Source: Flavobacteriales bacterium
Lineage (GTDB): Bacteria > Bacteroidota > Bacteroidia > Flavobacteriales_E > Vicingaceae
Length of the DNA: 8,524 bases
Direction of reading: 5' to 3'
NCBI GenBank assembly: GCA_029262915.1
Contig: JAJCYN010000353.1
Span: forward strand, 1-8,524
Below the pieces are notes generated by a model. It had not been told where the DNA came from. It made no database searches and saw only the letters and a list, made by a program, of their open reading frames with translations. Positions 1 through 6,553 of the stretch are shown piece after piece (position 1 is the stretch's first letter; every line of letters begins with the position of its first letter). Both the position numbers and the translations under genes were made by a program.

Positions 1-138
1 GAAACACCTATATTGGGATTTACTGCTGATGTACTTAACGATACTCATAAAAAAGTATTGGCAGCAGGAATGCAAGGAGTGATCCCTAAGCCTTTTGCTA
101 TTGATGAATTAGTAAGTGTGATTTTAAAGGTAATCTAA
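1..138 (+). CDS. C-terminal end of a receiver (REC) domain protein, 5' end outside window
   Basis: Frame 1 is open from the left edge to a TAA at 136-138 and encodes 45 residues. They match the last third of a CheY-like receiver: 'TPILGFTAD' is the beta4 strand with the switch Thr, 'AAGMQGVIPKPF' carries the invariant beta5 Lys followed by a cis-Pro, and 'AIDELVSVI' is the final helix. The 'TPI.(A/G)(L/F)TA' style with KPF is the type usually fused to hybrid histidine kinases, so the missing part is probably a hybrid kinase or a stand-alone regulator; the sequence cannot decide. The protein ends directly after the receiver with no HPt or DNA-binding domain. It converges on the minus-strand relic that ends at 142, with only three bases between the two stops. 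Confidence 0.85.
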   Translation, partial: ETPILGFTADVLNDTHKKVLAAGMQGVIPKPFAIDELVSVILKVI

Positions 139-141
139 AAA

Positions 142-639
142 CTATTCTTTTACCACTAATTGACTGTTTTCAATTTGCTGTAGTATTTTAACATGTTTGG
201 TTTTCATCCTTGCATTATAATTTTTATCAAATTTAAATTTCTTTTGTTTTTTGTTGTAGTATATTTTAGCAATAACAAAATCCAATACCTCATAATTATA
301 ATCTGCTTTCTTTTTAATCATTATGAGCTGAATCTTAAATATAGTGGGTTGTTTTTTTTACCGTTAGCTTTGGTGTCTATTTCTATTTTTTTACTGATAA
401 ACCCTTCTTTTTTAAAAGTAATAACTACTTTTTTGTTTTTAGGAAACCCAACAATTAATACTCCATTTTCATTAGTTAACAATTGAGTACTCTTATTTCC
501 ATCAAACAATATAACTGTTGCAATTAATACTCTTAATTCCGTTGGTAGTAATTGCATTTACAACAACTGCATAAGACGAGGTTTGTGCAACCACATCTAT
601 GCAACTATATAGGAAAAATATGTAAAGTAATTTTTTCAT
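142..639 (-). pseudogene. Frameshifted small secreted protein with carboxypeptidase-regulatory-like domain
   Basis: The ATG at 639-637 follows directly after the TAA of the upstream receiver gene (640-642), so translation is probably coupled. It opens with a signal peptide, MKKLLYIFFLYSCIDVVAQ, with likely cleavage at VVA|Q, then stops at 502-504. The homologous-looking reading continues in the +1 frame from about 530 ('ATVILFDGNKST', 'TNENGVLIVGF', 'VVITFKKEGFISKKIEI'), a beta-sandwich of the CarboxypepD_reg type. That frame stops at 321-323. The original frame is then open again ('KKKADYNYEVLDFVIAKI' to 'NSQLVVKE') until TAG at 142-144. One extra base near 528-531 and one missing A in the A8 run (plus-strand T8 at 352-359) would restore about 165 residues. 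This is either gene decay or two sequencing errors. A secreted or periplasmic role is inferred; the function is unknown. Confidence 0.7.
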
Positions 640-1131
640 TTAAAAGTATGTTGATGAATGAAATAGTTCTACATAGATAGCTACCGAAATTAAAGCAGTT
701 AGGATTACAAACAAACCTATTTTAACAATGTTAAATTGTTTTTTTTCTTCTGCTACCTGGTTAAACTTTCCTATTCTTCTTATTAAAGCTTTTACTCTAT
801 TAAGTGCGGTTTTATTTTTTTCTACATAATCAAAAGCACCAAATTTTAATGAAGTAATGGCTACATGCATTTTTTCTTGGGCTGAAAGAAATATGACCTG
901 AATTTTTGGGCTAATTGATTTTATTTTCTTTAAAACATCAATACCATTCATATTTCCTAAATTGTGGTCGAGTAATACTACATCAGGCATCTTATACAAA
1001 TTATCAACAAAATCTTCTCCTGTATGATAGGTTTCTACATTTCCTAAACGGTTTTTAGCTATTTCTTTCTTTAGAAGACTGGCATAAAAAACATCATCTT
1101 CTACAATAAATATTTTTGGTAAATTTTTCAT
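640..1131 (-). CDS. Single-domain response regulator with C-terminal transmembrane anchor
   Basis: The product is 163 residues. Residues 5-120 are a CheY-like receiver: acidic pocket E11-D12-D13 in 'IFIVEDD', phospho-acceptor D55 in 'VVLLDHNLG', switch Ser83 in 'IFLSAQ', and K105 in 'DYVEKN' (no Pro after the Lys). All phosphorylation residues are present. Instead of a DNA-binding or enzymatic output, a short basic linker leads to one hydrophobic helix at about 136-155 ('IGLFVILTALISVAIYV') and an eight-residue tail. The basic residues before the helix suggest the receiver stays in the cytoplasm. The receiver closely resembles that of the NtrC-type protein at 4253-5599 and the plus-strand protein at 6016-6549 ('FYASLLKKEIAKN' against 'FYLNLLEKQLSKN'). 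It is the second gene of the operon, 12 bases after the degenerate receiver, and abuts the secreted-protein relic. A role as membrane-localised phosphate acceptor is inference. Confidence 0.9.
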   Translation of the reverse strand: MKNLPKIFIVEDDVFYASLLKKEIAKNRLGNVETYHTGEDFVDNLYKMPDVVLLDHNLGNMNGIDVLKKIKSISPKIQVIFLSAQEKMHVAITSLKFGAFDYVEKNKTALNRVKALIRRIGKFNQVAEEKKQFNIVKIGLFVILTALISVAIYVELFHSSTYF

Positions 1132-1143
1132 AATTTCTAGGTT

Positions 1144-1533
1144 TTAGGCGGTTCGACTTATTATTTGATTTAAATCATTTGATTTTATTAATTCATTAAT
1201 TTTTTCAAGCACATCACTATTAAAATTTGAAACGGTCATCCGTTGATCAATATGGATTAACTTGGTATTTGATTTATCCAGAGGGATAAAACAAAATAAT
1301 TTAATTTTCATTTTTTTACTCAATATGCTCTCAATACAGGGCTGGAAAGATTTCTTCGCCCAATATCCATCCACTATAATAATGTCAGGCCAAACGGTTG
1401 TTAGGTTGCTAATAGCTTGTTCTGAATTTTGCCAATGCCACACTTGTGCATTTTCGAAATTAAGGTGTGCTTTCCAAAAATCAATTGGCAAATTATTATA
1501 ACTGATAATAAATATTTTTTTCTTTTCCATCAT
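1144..1533 (-). CDS. Degenerate (pseudo-) receiver domain protein
   Basis: The product is 129 residues. The fold pattern is that of a receiver: beta1 'KIFIISYN', beta2 'NAQVWHWQNSEQAI', beta3 'PDIIIVDGYW' and beta4 'KLFCFIPLD'. The beta3 Asp (D55) is kept. The acidic pair after beta1 is replaced by S-Y-N-N, the beta4 Ser/Thr is not evident, and the beta5 Lys cannot be placed, so Mg-dependent phosphorylation is unlikely. There is no membrane segment or added domain. ATG at 1533-1531 is chosen because a well-spaced sigma54-type promoter lies about 27 bases upstream; the second Met is only one codon later. It is first in the operon with the membrane-anchored receiver (12-base gap) and the secreted relic. 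It may bind a partner in a phosphorylation-independent way, for example to titrate kinase or activator; that is inference. Confidence 0.75.
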   Translation of the reverse strand: MMEKKKIFIISYNNLPIDFWKAHLNFENAQVWHWQNSEQAISNLTTVWPDIIIVDGYWAKKSFQPCIESILSKKMKIKLFCFIPLDKSNTKLIHIDQRMTVSNFNSDVLEKINELIKSNDLNQIISRTA

Positions 1534-1559
1534 ATAAGTTCTTAATTCAAACTTAGCTA

Positions 1560-1575
1560 TGCGGAAAGTGTTCCA
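1560..1575 (-). promoter_or_regulatory. Sigma54 (-24/-12) promoter for the 1533-142 operon
   Basis: On the minus strand this reads TGGAACACTTTCCGCA. It has GG and GC at exactly the spacing of the sigma54 consensus TGGCACG-N4-TTGCA, and it is preceded by a T-run. The predicted transcription start is near 1549, leaving a leader of about 15 bases before the ATG at 1533. The upstream palindrome at 1651-1665 is centred about 109 bases before that start, the usual place for an NtrC-family enhancer site, and the adjacent genes encode a sigma54 activator and its probable kinase. Confidence 0.7.
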
Positions 1576-1580
1576 AAAAC

Positions 1581-1597
1581 TATTAATAACTGATTAT
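1581..1597 (-). promoter_or_regulatory. Shared 17-base element, IHF-like, between enhancer and promoter
   Basis: On the minus strand this reads ATAATCAGTTATTAATA. It matches the plus-strand element at 5946-5962 at 15 of 17 positions and in the same orientation relative to its promoter. It lies 53 bases from the palindromic operator and five bases upstream of the TGG of the -24 box. The core AATCAG-N4-TAA resembles the enterobacterial IHF consensus WATCAR-N4-TTR with one mismatch. DNA bending between enhancer and promoter is a known feature of many sigma54 promoters; that this is such a site is inference. Confidence 0.5.
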
Positions 1598-1605
1598 CAG
1601 TTATT
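1585..1605. repeat. Perfect 10-bp inverted repeat with one-base centre
   Basis: The arms AATAACTGAT and ATCAGTTATT flank a single T. The repeat overlaps the shared element at 1581-1597. The centre is too short for a good RNA hairpin loop and no T-tract follows on the minus strand, so a protein-binding palindrome is more likely than a terminator. The plus-strand counterpart near 5946 keeps only one arm. Confidence 0.6.
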
Positions 1606-1650
1606 TAATAAATATCCAAGAAAGATGAGTGTTTTAAAAAGAGAAGTGTT

Positions 1651-1665
1651 TTCCTATTTTGGGAA
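1651..1665. promoter_or_regulatory. Palindromic operator / enhancer candidate for the NtrC-type activator
   Basis: The site reads TTCCTATTTTGGGAA, an imperfect palindrome of the form TTCC-N7-GGAA. It begins right after the kinase stop codon (TAA on the minus strand at 1668-1666) and is centred about 109 bases upstream of the inferred start of the 1533-142 operon. Similar sites stand at 5879-5893 (same spacing) and 5668-5681 (spacing one base shorter), all in front of genes of this cluster. Binding by the 4253-5599 product is inferred from position and recurrence. Confidence 0.6.
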
Positions 1666-4233
1666 TTAATTTTTGTCTTTTAATTGTTGAAGCACAGTTT
1701 TCATTTGTGCAATAAATTGAGTTGTTTTCTCAATCATAATATTATCCGTTTCATCCCATGCCTCAATTATCTTTACTTCTTCATATAAAGAAGATTCACA
1801 AATATAATCTATAGAAGGTTTCATTTTATGTGCTACAGCAGATATAGAAGTATAATCTTTCTCGTCTAAAGCTTTTTTAATTTTATTTAATTCTAGTGGA
1901 ATTTCACTAATAAACAAATTGACCATTTTATTAGTAAAACTTTGATCATTCATTGCTTCAAGCCTTTCTAGATTATATAGTTTTGATGTATCCATGGTTT
2001 CTATATTTATTTTTTTCAATTGTTTAATTTCCTCTTTCTCCTCTTTTAGATTAACATACTGTGTTATTTTTTGATTTAACTCAAGTGGTTCAAACGGTTT
2101 AGAGAGATAATCATCCATTCCTACATCAATACATTTATTATCATCACCCTTAATTGCATTGGCCGTTAATGCTATTATAGGAGTAGTTATTTCTAAATCT
2201 GACCGTATGATTTTAGTTGCTTCTACCCCTCCCATATTCGGCATCCGCACGTCCATTAAAATGAGCTCATATGTATTGTTTTTTAACTTCTCTAATGCTT
2301 CTAGTCCATCTTCTGCATAATCTACATCACAATTCCACTTTTCTAATAAGGTAATTGCCATTAGACGATTAATAGTATTATCTTCAACTAAGAGCACTTT
2401 AGTCGAATTAAAATCTTCTGTTAAATCCAATAATTTATTTATACCACCACTGTCATGTTTTTCTTTTGAAAATTCTAAATTAATTACAAAATAAAAATGA
2501 GACCCTTTTTTAATTTCACTTTCAATTTTCAGTTCTCCCCCCATTAATTCAACAATTTTTTTACTTATAGGGAGTCCTAATCCTGTACCCCCATATTTGC
2601 GAGCTGTAGATTTTTCGGCTTGTGAAAAACTCTCATAGATATTCTTTAAATAATCTTTTTCTATACCTATTCCATTGTCTTTAACTGAAAATTTCAGTAA
2701 TTGATGAGTCGAATTTTCCCTATTTAACTCTATTGTTAAGGTTACCTTTCCATTTAGAGTAAATTTAACAGCATTACTTAATAAATTAAGAATAACCTGA
2801 TTTAATCTGGTTGGATCTCCTTTAAAAGTTGTCTTAACATTACTATCAATATAATAGCTCAAATCTATTCCATTTTCTTCAGCCTTAAATTTATTACTAC
2901 CGATGGCACTACTAATTATTTCTTTTAGATTGAACCTTATTTTTTCCAATGTAAATTTTCCAGCTTCAATTTTAGAGAAATCCAATATGTCATTAATAAT
3001 CGTAAGTAAATTATTTGAAGAAGACAGTATTGCTGAAGTATAGTTTTTTTGTCTTTGAGATAGTTTTGTATCATTTAACAAGTTAGCCATGCCAAATATT
3101 CCATTTAATGGAGTTCTAATTTCATGACTCATGTTGGCCATAAATAGTTCTTTTATCTGAACTATTTCCTCAGCTTTATTTTTGGCTACTCGCAAATCTT
3201 CCTCCATTTTTTTACTATCAGAAATATCTAAATGAATCCCTATAGACCCTATAACGTTGTCATTTTCATCATAAAAAGGAGAGCCACTTATTAACACCCA
3301 GATTAAATCGCCATTTTTGTGTTTTATTTGAACTTCATAAACACCTGAATGTCCTTTTTCTCTTTCCTGATTTTGTGAATACATGATATGCTGAAACTTT
3401 TTTGGTAGTAAAGTTTCGATCGCTTTTTTTCCGATTAAATCTTTTTCATTATAACCTGTGAGCATACTAAAACCATGATATATCTTTATTATTCGATCAT
3501 CATTATCTACTTCAAGTAGCCCAAGTTTCATGTTTTCAATAATATTCCTATACTTCTCTTCACTAATTTTTACCGATTTGTTCGCTTTCTTAATCGCTGT
3601 TATATCTGATAAATAAACGTTTATATATTTCTCAGATTTAATTGGTACAACATTGCAGATAAATGTTTTTTTATCAACTTTTAATTCAATTTGATCATGA
3701 ATATTATTGAGATAAATGTTCTTTAGGTTTTGTAAAAACACTTCTCTGATTGGTATATGGTCATCAAAAAAACTGATTATTTTGTTTCCAGCTTTATTGT
3801 TATACATTAACACTTGTCCAGTTGAAGAAAATCTCAATACAGGGTTCGGGTTCTCTTCTGGAAATTTATTGATATTAAAAATGATTTGTTCCGTTTCTTT
3901 TTGTTCAGCAAGATCTTTGGCAACAATTACAATCTCTTTAGGATTTTCACCTTCATAAATGATATTGATGTTTTGACCAATCAATATTTCATTTCCGGAT
4001 TTTGTAATGGTAGGGATTTCAATATATGATGATTTTGATTTAGTCTGTATTTGCTCGAAATAATACTTCAATAATTTTTGATGATGATCCTTTCTGACTA
4101 ATTGAATAAAATGTTTGCCAGTCAATTCATTGTTAGCATAACCATATATTTTACCCATATAAGTGTTAGTATAAGTTATAACACCACTACTAGGATTAAT
4201 TCTACATATAATATCGTTATGCTGTGAATTCAT
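1666..4233 (-). CDS. Soluble hybrid histidine kinase: PAS x3, HisKA, HATPase, receiver, HPt
   Basis: The product is 855 residues with no signal peptide or membrane segment, hence cytoplasmic. Domains: PAS1 about 5-111, a divergent PAS2 about 122-213, PAS3 about 226-343 (ending '[16 protein letters not shown]'); HisKA with H370 in 'MSHEIRTP'; HATPase with N-box N483/N487, G1 DNGIG 519-523 and G2 GGTGLGL 548-554; receiver 612-727 with E617-D618, D661 in 'MDVRMP', T690 and K712; HPt about 760-850 with H802 in 'AHKMKPS'. A full internal His-Asp-His relay is present. It follows the NtrC-type gene by 19 bases, so the likely route is H370 to D661 to H802 to D54 of that regulator. The ATG at 4233 is the only usable start: the frame upstream is open for 13 codons but holds no ATG, GTG or TTG. 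PAS1 therefore begins with almost no N-terminal cap. The sensed signal is unknown. Confidence 0.95.
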   Translation of the reverse strand: MNSQHNDIICRINPSSGVITYTNTYMGKIYGYANNELTGKHFIQLVRKDHHQKLLKYYFEQIQTKSKSSYIEIPTITKSGNEILIGQNINIIYEGENPKEIVIVAKDLAEQKETEQIIFNINKFPEENPNPVLRFSSTGQVLMYNNKAGNKIISFFDDHIPIREVFLQNLKNIYLNNIHDQIELKVDKKTFICNVVPIKSEKYINVYLSDITAIKKANKSVKISEEKYRNIIENMKLGLLEVDNDDRIIKIYHGFSMLTGYNEKDLIGKKAIETLLPKKFQHIMYSQNQEREKGHSGVYEVQIKHKNGDLIWVLISGSPFYDENDNVIGSIGIHLDISDSKKMEEDLRVAKNKAEEIVQIKELFMANMSHEIRTPLNGIFGMANLLNDTKLSQRQKNYTSAILSSSNNLLTIINDILDFSKIEAGKFTLEKIRFNLKEIISSAIGSNKFKAEENGIDLSYYIDSNVKTTFKGDPTRLNQVILNLLSNAVKFTLNGKVTLTIELNRENSTHQLLKFSVKDNGIGIEKDYLKNIYESFSQAEKSTARKYGGTGLGLPISKKIVELMGGELKIESEIKKGSHFYFVINLEFSKEKHDSGGINKLLDLTEDFNSTKVLLVEDNTINRLMAITLLEKWNCDVDYAEDGLEALEKLKNNTYELILMDVRMPNMGGVEATKIIRSDLEITTPIIALTANAIKGDDNKCIDVGMDDYLSKPFEPLELNQKITQYVNLKEEKEEIKQLKKINIETMDTSKLYNLERLEAMNDQSFTNKMVNLFISEIPLELNKIKKALDEKDYTSISAVAHKMKPSIDYICESSLYEEVKIIEAWDETDNIMIEKTTQFIAQMKTVLQQLKDKN

Positions 4234-4252
4234 TAGTGAATCATTTATACAG

Positions 4253-5599
4253 TTATTGCATATTTGCTTCTTTTATCATCCTATAAATAGTTGATTTTCC
4301 AATTTTCAAAGCTTTTGCAGCTTCAATTACGTTGTTATCATGTTTATTTAAAAAGTGATTAATAATTTTATCATTATATTCTTTTAGTGACCTTTCTTCC
4401 ATTAATAATTCAGATAATGGGTCAGATGAAGGAAAGTTTATATTTTCAGGTTTTATTATATCCCCATCAGCTAATACTATCGATAATTCGATAACAGCTT
4501 TTAATTCACGTATGTTTCCAGGATAATTGTATCCCAACAATTTGTTAGTAGCTTTTTCAGAAAGACTCTTTACAGGAATTCCGTTTTCCTTTGTGAATTC
4601 TTCAATAAAATATTTTGTTAAAATGAGGATGTCTTCTCTCCTTTTTCTCAGTGGAGGTAATTCAACAGGAAGTCCTAGCAAACGGTAATACAAATCTTGC
4701 CTAAAATTCCCTTTATTCACCTCTTCTAATAAATCTCTATGAGTGGCTACAATAATTCTACATTTTAATTTAATTTCCTCATTTCCTCCCACTCTAACAA
4801 CTTCTCTTTCTTGTAGTACTCTTAATAATTTACTTTGCATATTAGCATCCATTTCTCCTATCTCATCTAAAAAGATAGTACCCTTACCAGCTTCTTCAAA
4901 TTTTCCTTTTTTTCTGGTGTGTGCTCCAGTAAAGGCTCCTCTCTCATGCCCAAATAATTCACTCTCTATTAATTCTGCTGGTATAGCTGAAACATTAAAA
5001 GCCACAAACGGATCTTTTTTCCTATCCGAATTGTAGTGTATTGCTTTGGCTATAATTTCTTTTCCTGTTCCTGTTTCTCCAGTTATTGAAACTGTAATAT
5101 TATTTGCAACAGCCTTCTCTATTAATCCAAATACCTTTTTAATAGCATCACTATTTCCTTTAATAGTTTTTGAAAAATCATATTTTTTTTGAACCTCATT
5201 ACGTAATTGACTCAACTCTTTTTTAAGACTTGAGTTTTCACGAATATGAAGAATAGTTTGCCATATTTTTTCTTTTGTTTCCTCATCCTTCACCAAATAA
5301 TCGTACGCTCCATTGTTTAATAATTCAACTGCTGTAGAAATATCTTCTTGACCAGAAATGATAACAACTTCCGTTTCAGGTAGTTCTTTTTTTATATATG
5401 ATAATAGTTTTTTTCCGTTAGTGTCTGGTAAAGAATAATCTAATGTTATCACATCAGGTTTTTCATGTAATGCATTCATTAGTTTTTTTCCAGATGTAAA
5501 CGTTTTAATTTCATAATCAGGGTTTAATTCTAAATGATATTGAAGTAACTCACTGTACCAAACATCATCTTCAGCAATAAATATTTTAAATCCTTTCAT
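4253..5599 (-). CDS. NtrC-family sigma54-dependent response regulator
   Basis: The product is 448 residues, normal for the family. Receiver 3-120: E10-D11-D12, phospho-acceptor D54 in 'VITLDYSLPD', S82 and K104. AAA+ domain about 144-380: Walker A GETGTGK 174-180, the sigma54-contacting loop GAFTGA 221-226 intact, Walker B 'TIFLDEIGEM' with D245-E246, arginine-finger region 'FRQDLYYRL' (R300, R306), and sensor II 'GNIREL' with R364. A Fis-type helix-turn-helix lies at about 421-444 ('NVIEAAKALKIGKSTIYRMI'). It should bind enhancer palindromes and drive sigma54 promoters after phosphorylation. It is first in an operon with the hybrid kinase, its probable phosphodonor. A perfect palindrome (5668-5681) lies about 70 bases upstream of its ATG, suggesting autoregulation, but no -24/-12 promoter was found there. 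The receiver is clearly paralogous to those of the two membrane-anchored proteins. Confidence 0.97.
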   Translation of the reverse strand: MKGFKIFIAEDDVWYSELLQYHLELNPDYEIKTFTSGKKLMNALHEKPDVITLDYSLPDTNGKKLLSYIKKELPETEVVIISGQEDISTAVELLNNGAYDYLVKDEETKEKIWQTILHIRENSSLKKELSQLRNEVQKKYDFSKTIKGNSDAIKKVFGLIEKAVANNITVSITGETGTGKEIIAKAIHYNSDRKKDPFVAFNVSAIPAELIESELFGHERGAFTGAHTRKKGKFEEAGKGTIFLDEIGEMDANMQSKLLRVLQEREVVRVGGNEEIKLKCRIIVATHRDLLEEVNKGNFRQDLYYRLLGLPVELPPLRKRREDILILTKYFIEEFTKENGIPVKSLSEKATNKLLGYNYPGNIRELKAVIELSIVLADGDIIKPENINFPSSDPLSELLMEERSLKEYNDKIINHFLNKHDNNVIEAAKALKIGKSTIYRMIKEANMQ

Positions 5600-5667
5600 A
5601 GTATATTAATTTAGAATGGTTTTAAACTATACGATAGTCTATAATAATTTGTTTCATTTGTGGAATA

Positions 5668-5681
5668 TTCCAAATTTGGAA
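5668..5681. promoter_or_regulatory. Perfect 14-bp palindromic operator candidate upstream of the activator gene
   Basis: TTCCAAATTTGGAA is identical to its reverse complement. It has the same TTCC/GGAA ends as the sites at 1651 and 5879 but one base less between them. It lies about 70 bases before the ATG of the NtrC-type gene and about 330 bases before the inferred start of the rightward operon, so it could mediate autoregulation or act as a distant second enhancer for 6016. A GGAATATTCC palindrome overlaps it at 5662-5671. Confidence 0.55.
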
Positions 5682-5878
5682 CTAAACATATTGATCCTAA
5701 GTTTTATATTACATTCCCCAAACTAGTAAATGATCTCAAAACAAGCTAAATTATTCAAAAAGTCTTAACCTATAAACAGTATTATTGCTTAATTTAAAGT
5801 ATGTAATAGTACTTATTCAAAAATAGGTAGAGCAATTATTACTGCACTTATTTTTCATCAAGAAATCACTCATAAAAA

Positions 5879-5893
5879 TTCCAGATTTGGGAA
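5879..5893. promoter_or_regulatory. Palindromic operator / enhancer candidate upstream of 6016 operon
   Basis: TTCCAGATTTGGGAA has the TTCC-N7-GGAA form with the same spacing as 1651-1665. It is centred about 117 bases upstream of the inferred start of the 6016 operon and 52 bases before the shared IHF-like element, against 53 at the other operon. This repeated geometry is the main argument that it is an enhancer for the local sigma54 activator. Confidence 0.6.
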
Positions 5894-5945
5894 TATTAAA
5901 TCTATATGAGATTATTAAAAACATCAATAAAATCATAACACACTA

Positions 5946-5962
5946 ATAATCAGTAAGTAATA
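5946..5962 (+). promoter_or_regulatory. Shared 17-base element, IHF-like, upstream of 6016 operon
   Basis: It reads ATAATCAGTAAGTAATA and is 15/17 identical to the minus-strand element at 1581-1597, with the same orientation toward its gene. The core AATCAG-N4-TAA is IHF-like. It sits 14 bases before the TGG of the -24 box, compared with five at the other operon, a difference close to one helical turn. Confidence 0.5.
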
Positions 5963-5976
5963 ATTCTCTTGTCTTT

Positions 5977-5992
5977 TGGCACAATATTCATC
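5977..5992 (+). promoter_or_regulatory. Probable sigma54 promoter for 6016 operon, degenerate -12 box
   Basis: It reads TGGCACAATATTCATC. The -24 half is an exact TGGCAC preceded by a T-run, but the -12 half has AT where GC is expected at the correct spacing. The predicted start is near 6003, with a leader of about 13 bases to the ATG at 6016, similar to the 1533 operon. Support comes mainly from the -24 box and the conserved upstream layout. A housekeeping promoter overlapping it was not evident. Confidence 0.45.
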
Positions 5993-6015
5993 TTATCTAT
6001 AGTAGAATAAATTTT

Positions 6016-6549
6016 ATGATTATGAAACATGAAGAAAAAATATTAAGCGATTATTATGGTGCTCTTTATTATATAAAAGAAAATAAAGACAATGTATTAA
6101 CTATTTTTATTGTTGATGATGATCCATTTTATCTTAATCTTTTGGAAAAACAACTTTCTAAAAATCGAAAATTTGAAATTTTCACTTTTACAAATGGAGA
6201 AAAATGTTTAAACGCTTTACAGCTGACCCCAGACTTAGTAATCCTAGATTATCATTTAGATGGTAGACAATCTTATCCCAAAAATGGAGATTTAATAGCT
6301 CAAGAAATAAAAAAAAGATTACCTGAAACGGAAACCATTATTATTTCATCTGATCATAAATTGGCATTAGTTGACGAACTCAATCACCCAACAGTACTTT
6401 TTAAAGATGGGTTTGTAAAAGAAAAAATACAATCAATATTTTTTAAAATTATAAAAAGAAGGAAAAATGAATGGTTAAAAAATGCCATTTTCCCTACATT
6501 AATATTAACCTTCTTATTAATCTTTATTATTATTTACCTTAAACTATAA
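6016..6549 (+). CDS. Second response regulator with C-terminal transmembrane anchor
   Basis: The product is 177 residues. A polar N-terminal extension (1-28) precedes a receiver at about 29-147: D34-D35-D36 in 'IFIVDDD', phospho-acceptor D78 in 'LVILDYHLDG', S111/S112 in 'IIISSD', and K130 in 'LFKDG'. The loop after D78 carries an insertion ('RQSYPKNG') and the alpha4/beta5 region is short, so the signalling face differs from a standard receiver. The basic 'KIIKRRKNEWLK' leads to one hydrophobic helix at 157-175 ('AIFPTLILTFLLIFIIIYL') and the protein ends there, so the receiver probably faces the cytoplasm. There is no output domain. The architecture matches the 640-1131 protein, although the genes lie on opposite sides of the kinase/activator pair. 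Met3 (6022) is an alternative start. It is probably controlled by the NtrC-type activator, and the next gene follows after four bases. Confidence 0.92.
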   Translation: MIMKHEEKILSDYYGALYYIKENKDNVLTIFIVDDDPFYLNLLEKQLSKNRKFEIFTFTNGEKCLNALQLTPDLVILDYHLDGRQSYPKNGDLIAQEIKKRLPETETIIISSDHKLALVDELNHPTVLFKDGFVKEKIQSIFFKIIKRRKNEWLKNAIFPTLILTFLLIFIIIYLKL

Positions 6550-6553
6550 TGTT

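Larger units (their letters stand above)
5600..6015. other. Divergent control region between the activator and the anchored-receiver genes
   Basis: This is 416 bases with no credible gene. It holds a perfect palindrome (5668-5681), a TTCC-N7-GGAA site (5879-5893), the shared IHF-like element (5946-5962) and a -24 box (5977). A further degenerate copy, TTCCCCAAACTAGTAA at 5714-5729, matches the minus-strand reading of the 1651 site except for one extra C and two substitutions. I see no convincing Bacteroidota housekeeping promoter (TTTG / TAnnTTTG) for the leftward activator gene. The remainder is featureless A/T-rich sequence. Confidence 0.7.

Noticed and set aside
193..486. Plus-strand ORF of 97 residues
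   Set aside because: Lies antisense to the frameshifted secreted-protein gene; low-complexity Phe/Ile/Leu content from reading A/T-rich coding sequence on the wrong strand.
1262..1501. Plus-strand ORF of 79 residues
   Set aside because: Antisense shadow of the degenerate receiver gene, no domain and no promoter context.
3716..3958. Plus-strand ORF of 80 residues
   Set aside because: Antisense shadow of PAS1/PAS2 of the hybrid kinase.
4743..5036. Plus-strand ORF of 97 residues
   Set aside because: Antisense shadow of the conserved AAA+ domain of the NtrC-type activator.
5662..5681. Sigma54 promoter for the activator gene on the minus strand (TGGAATATTCCACAAA)
   Set aside because: GG is present but the bases at the -12 position are AA rather than GC, and the site coincides with the palindrome, so an operator is the better reading.
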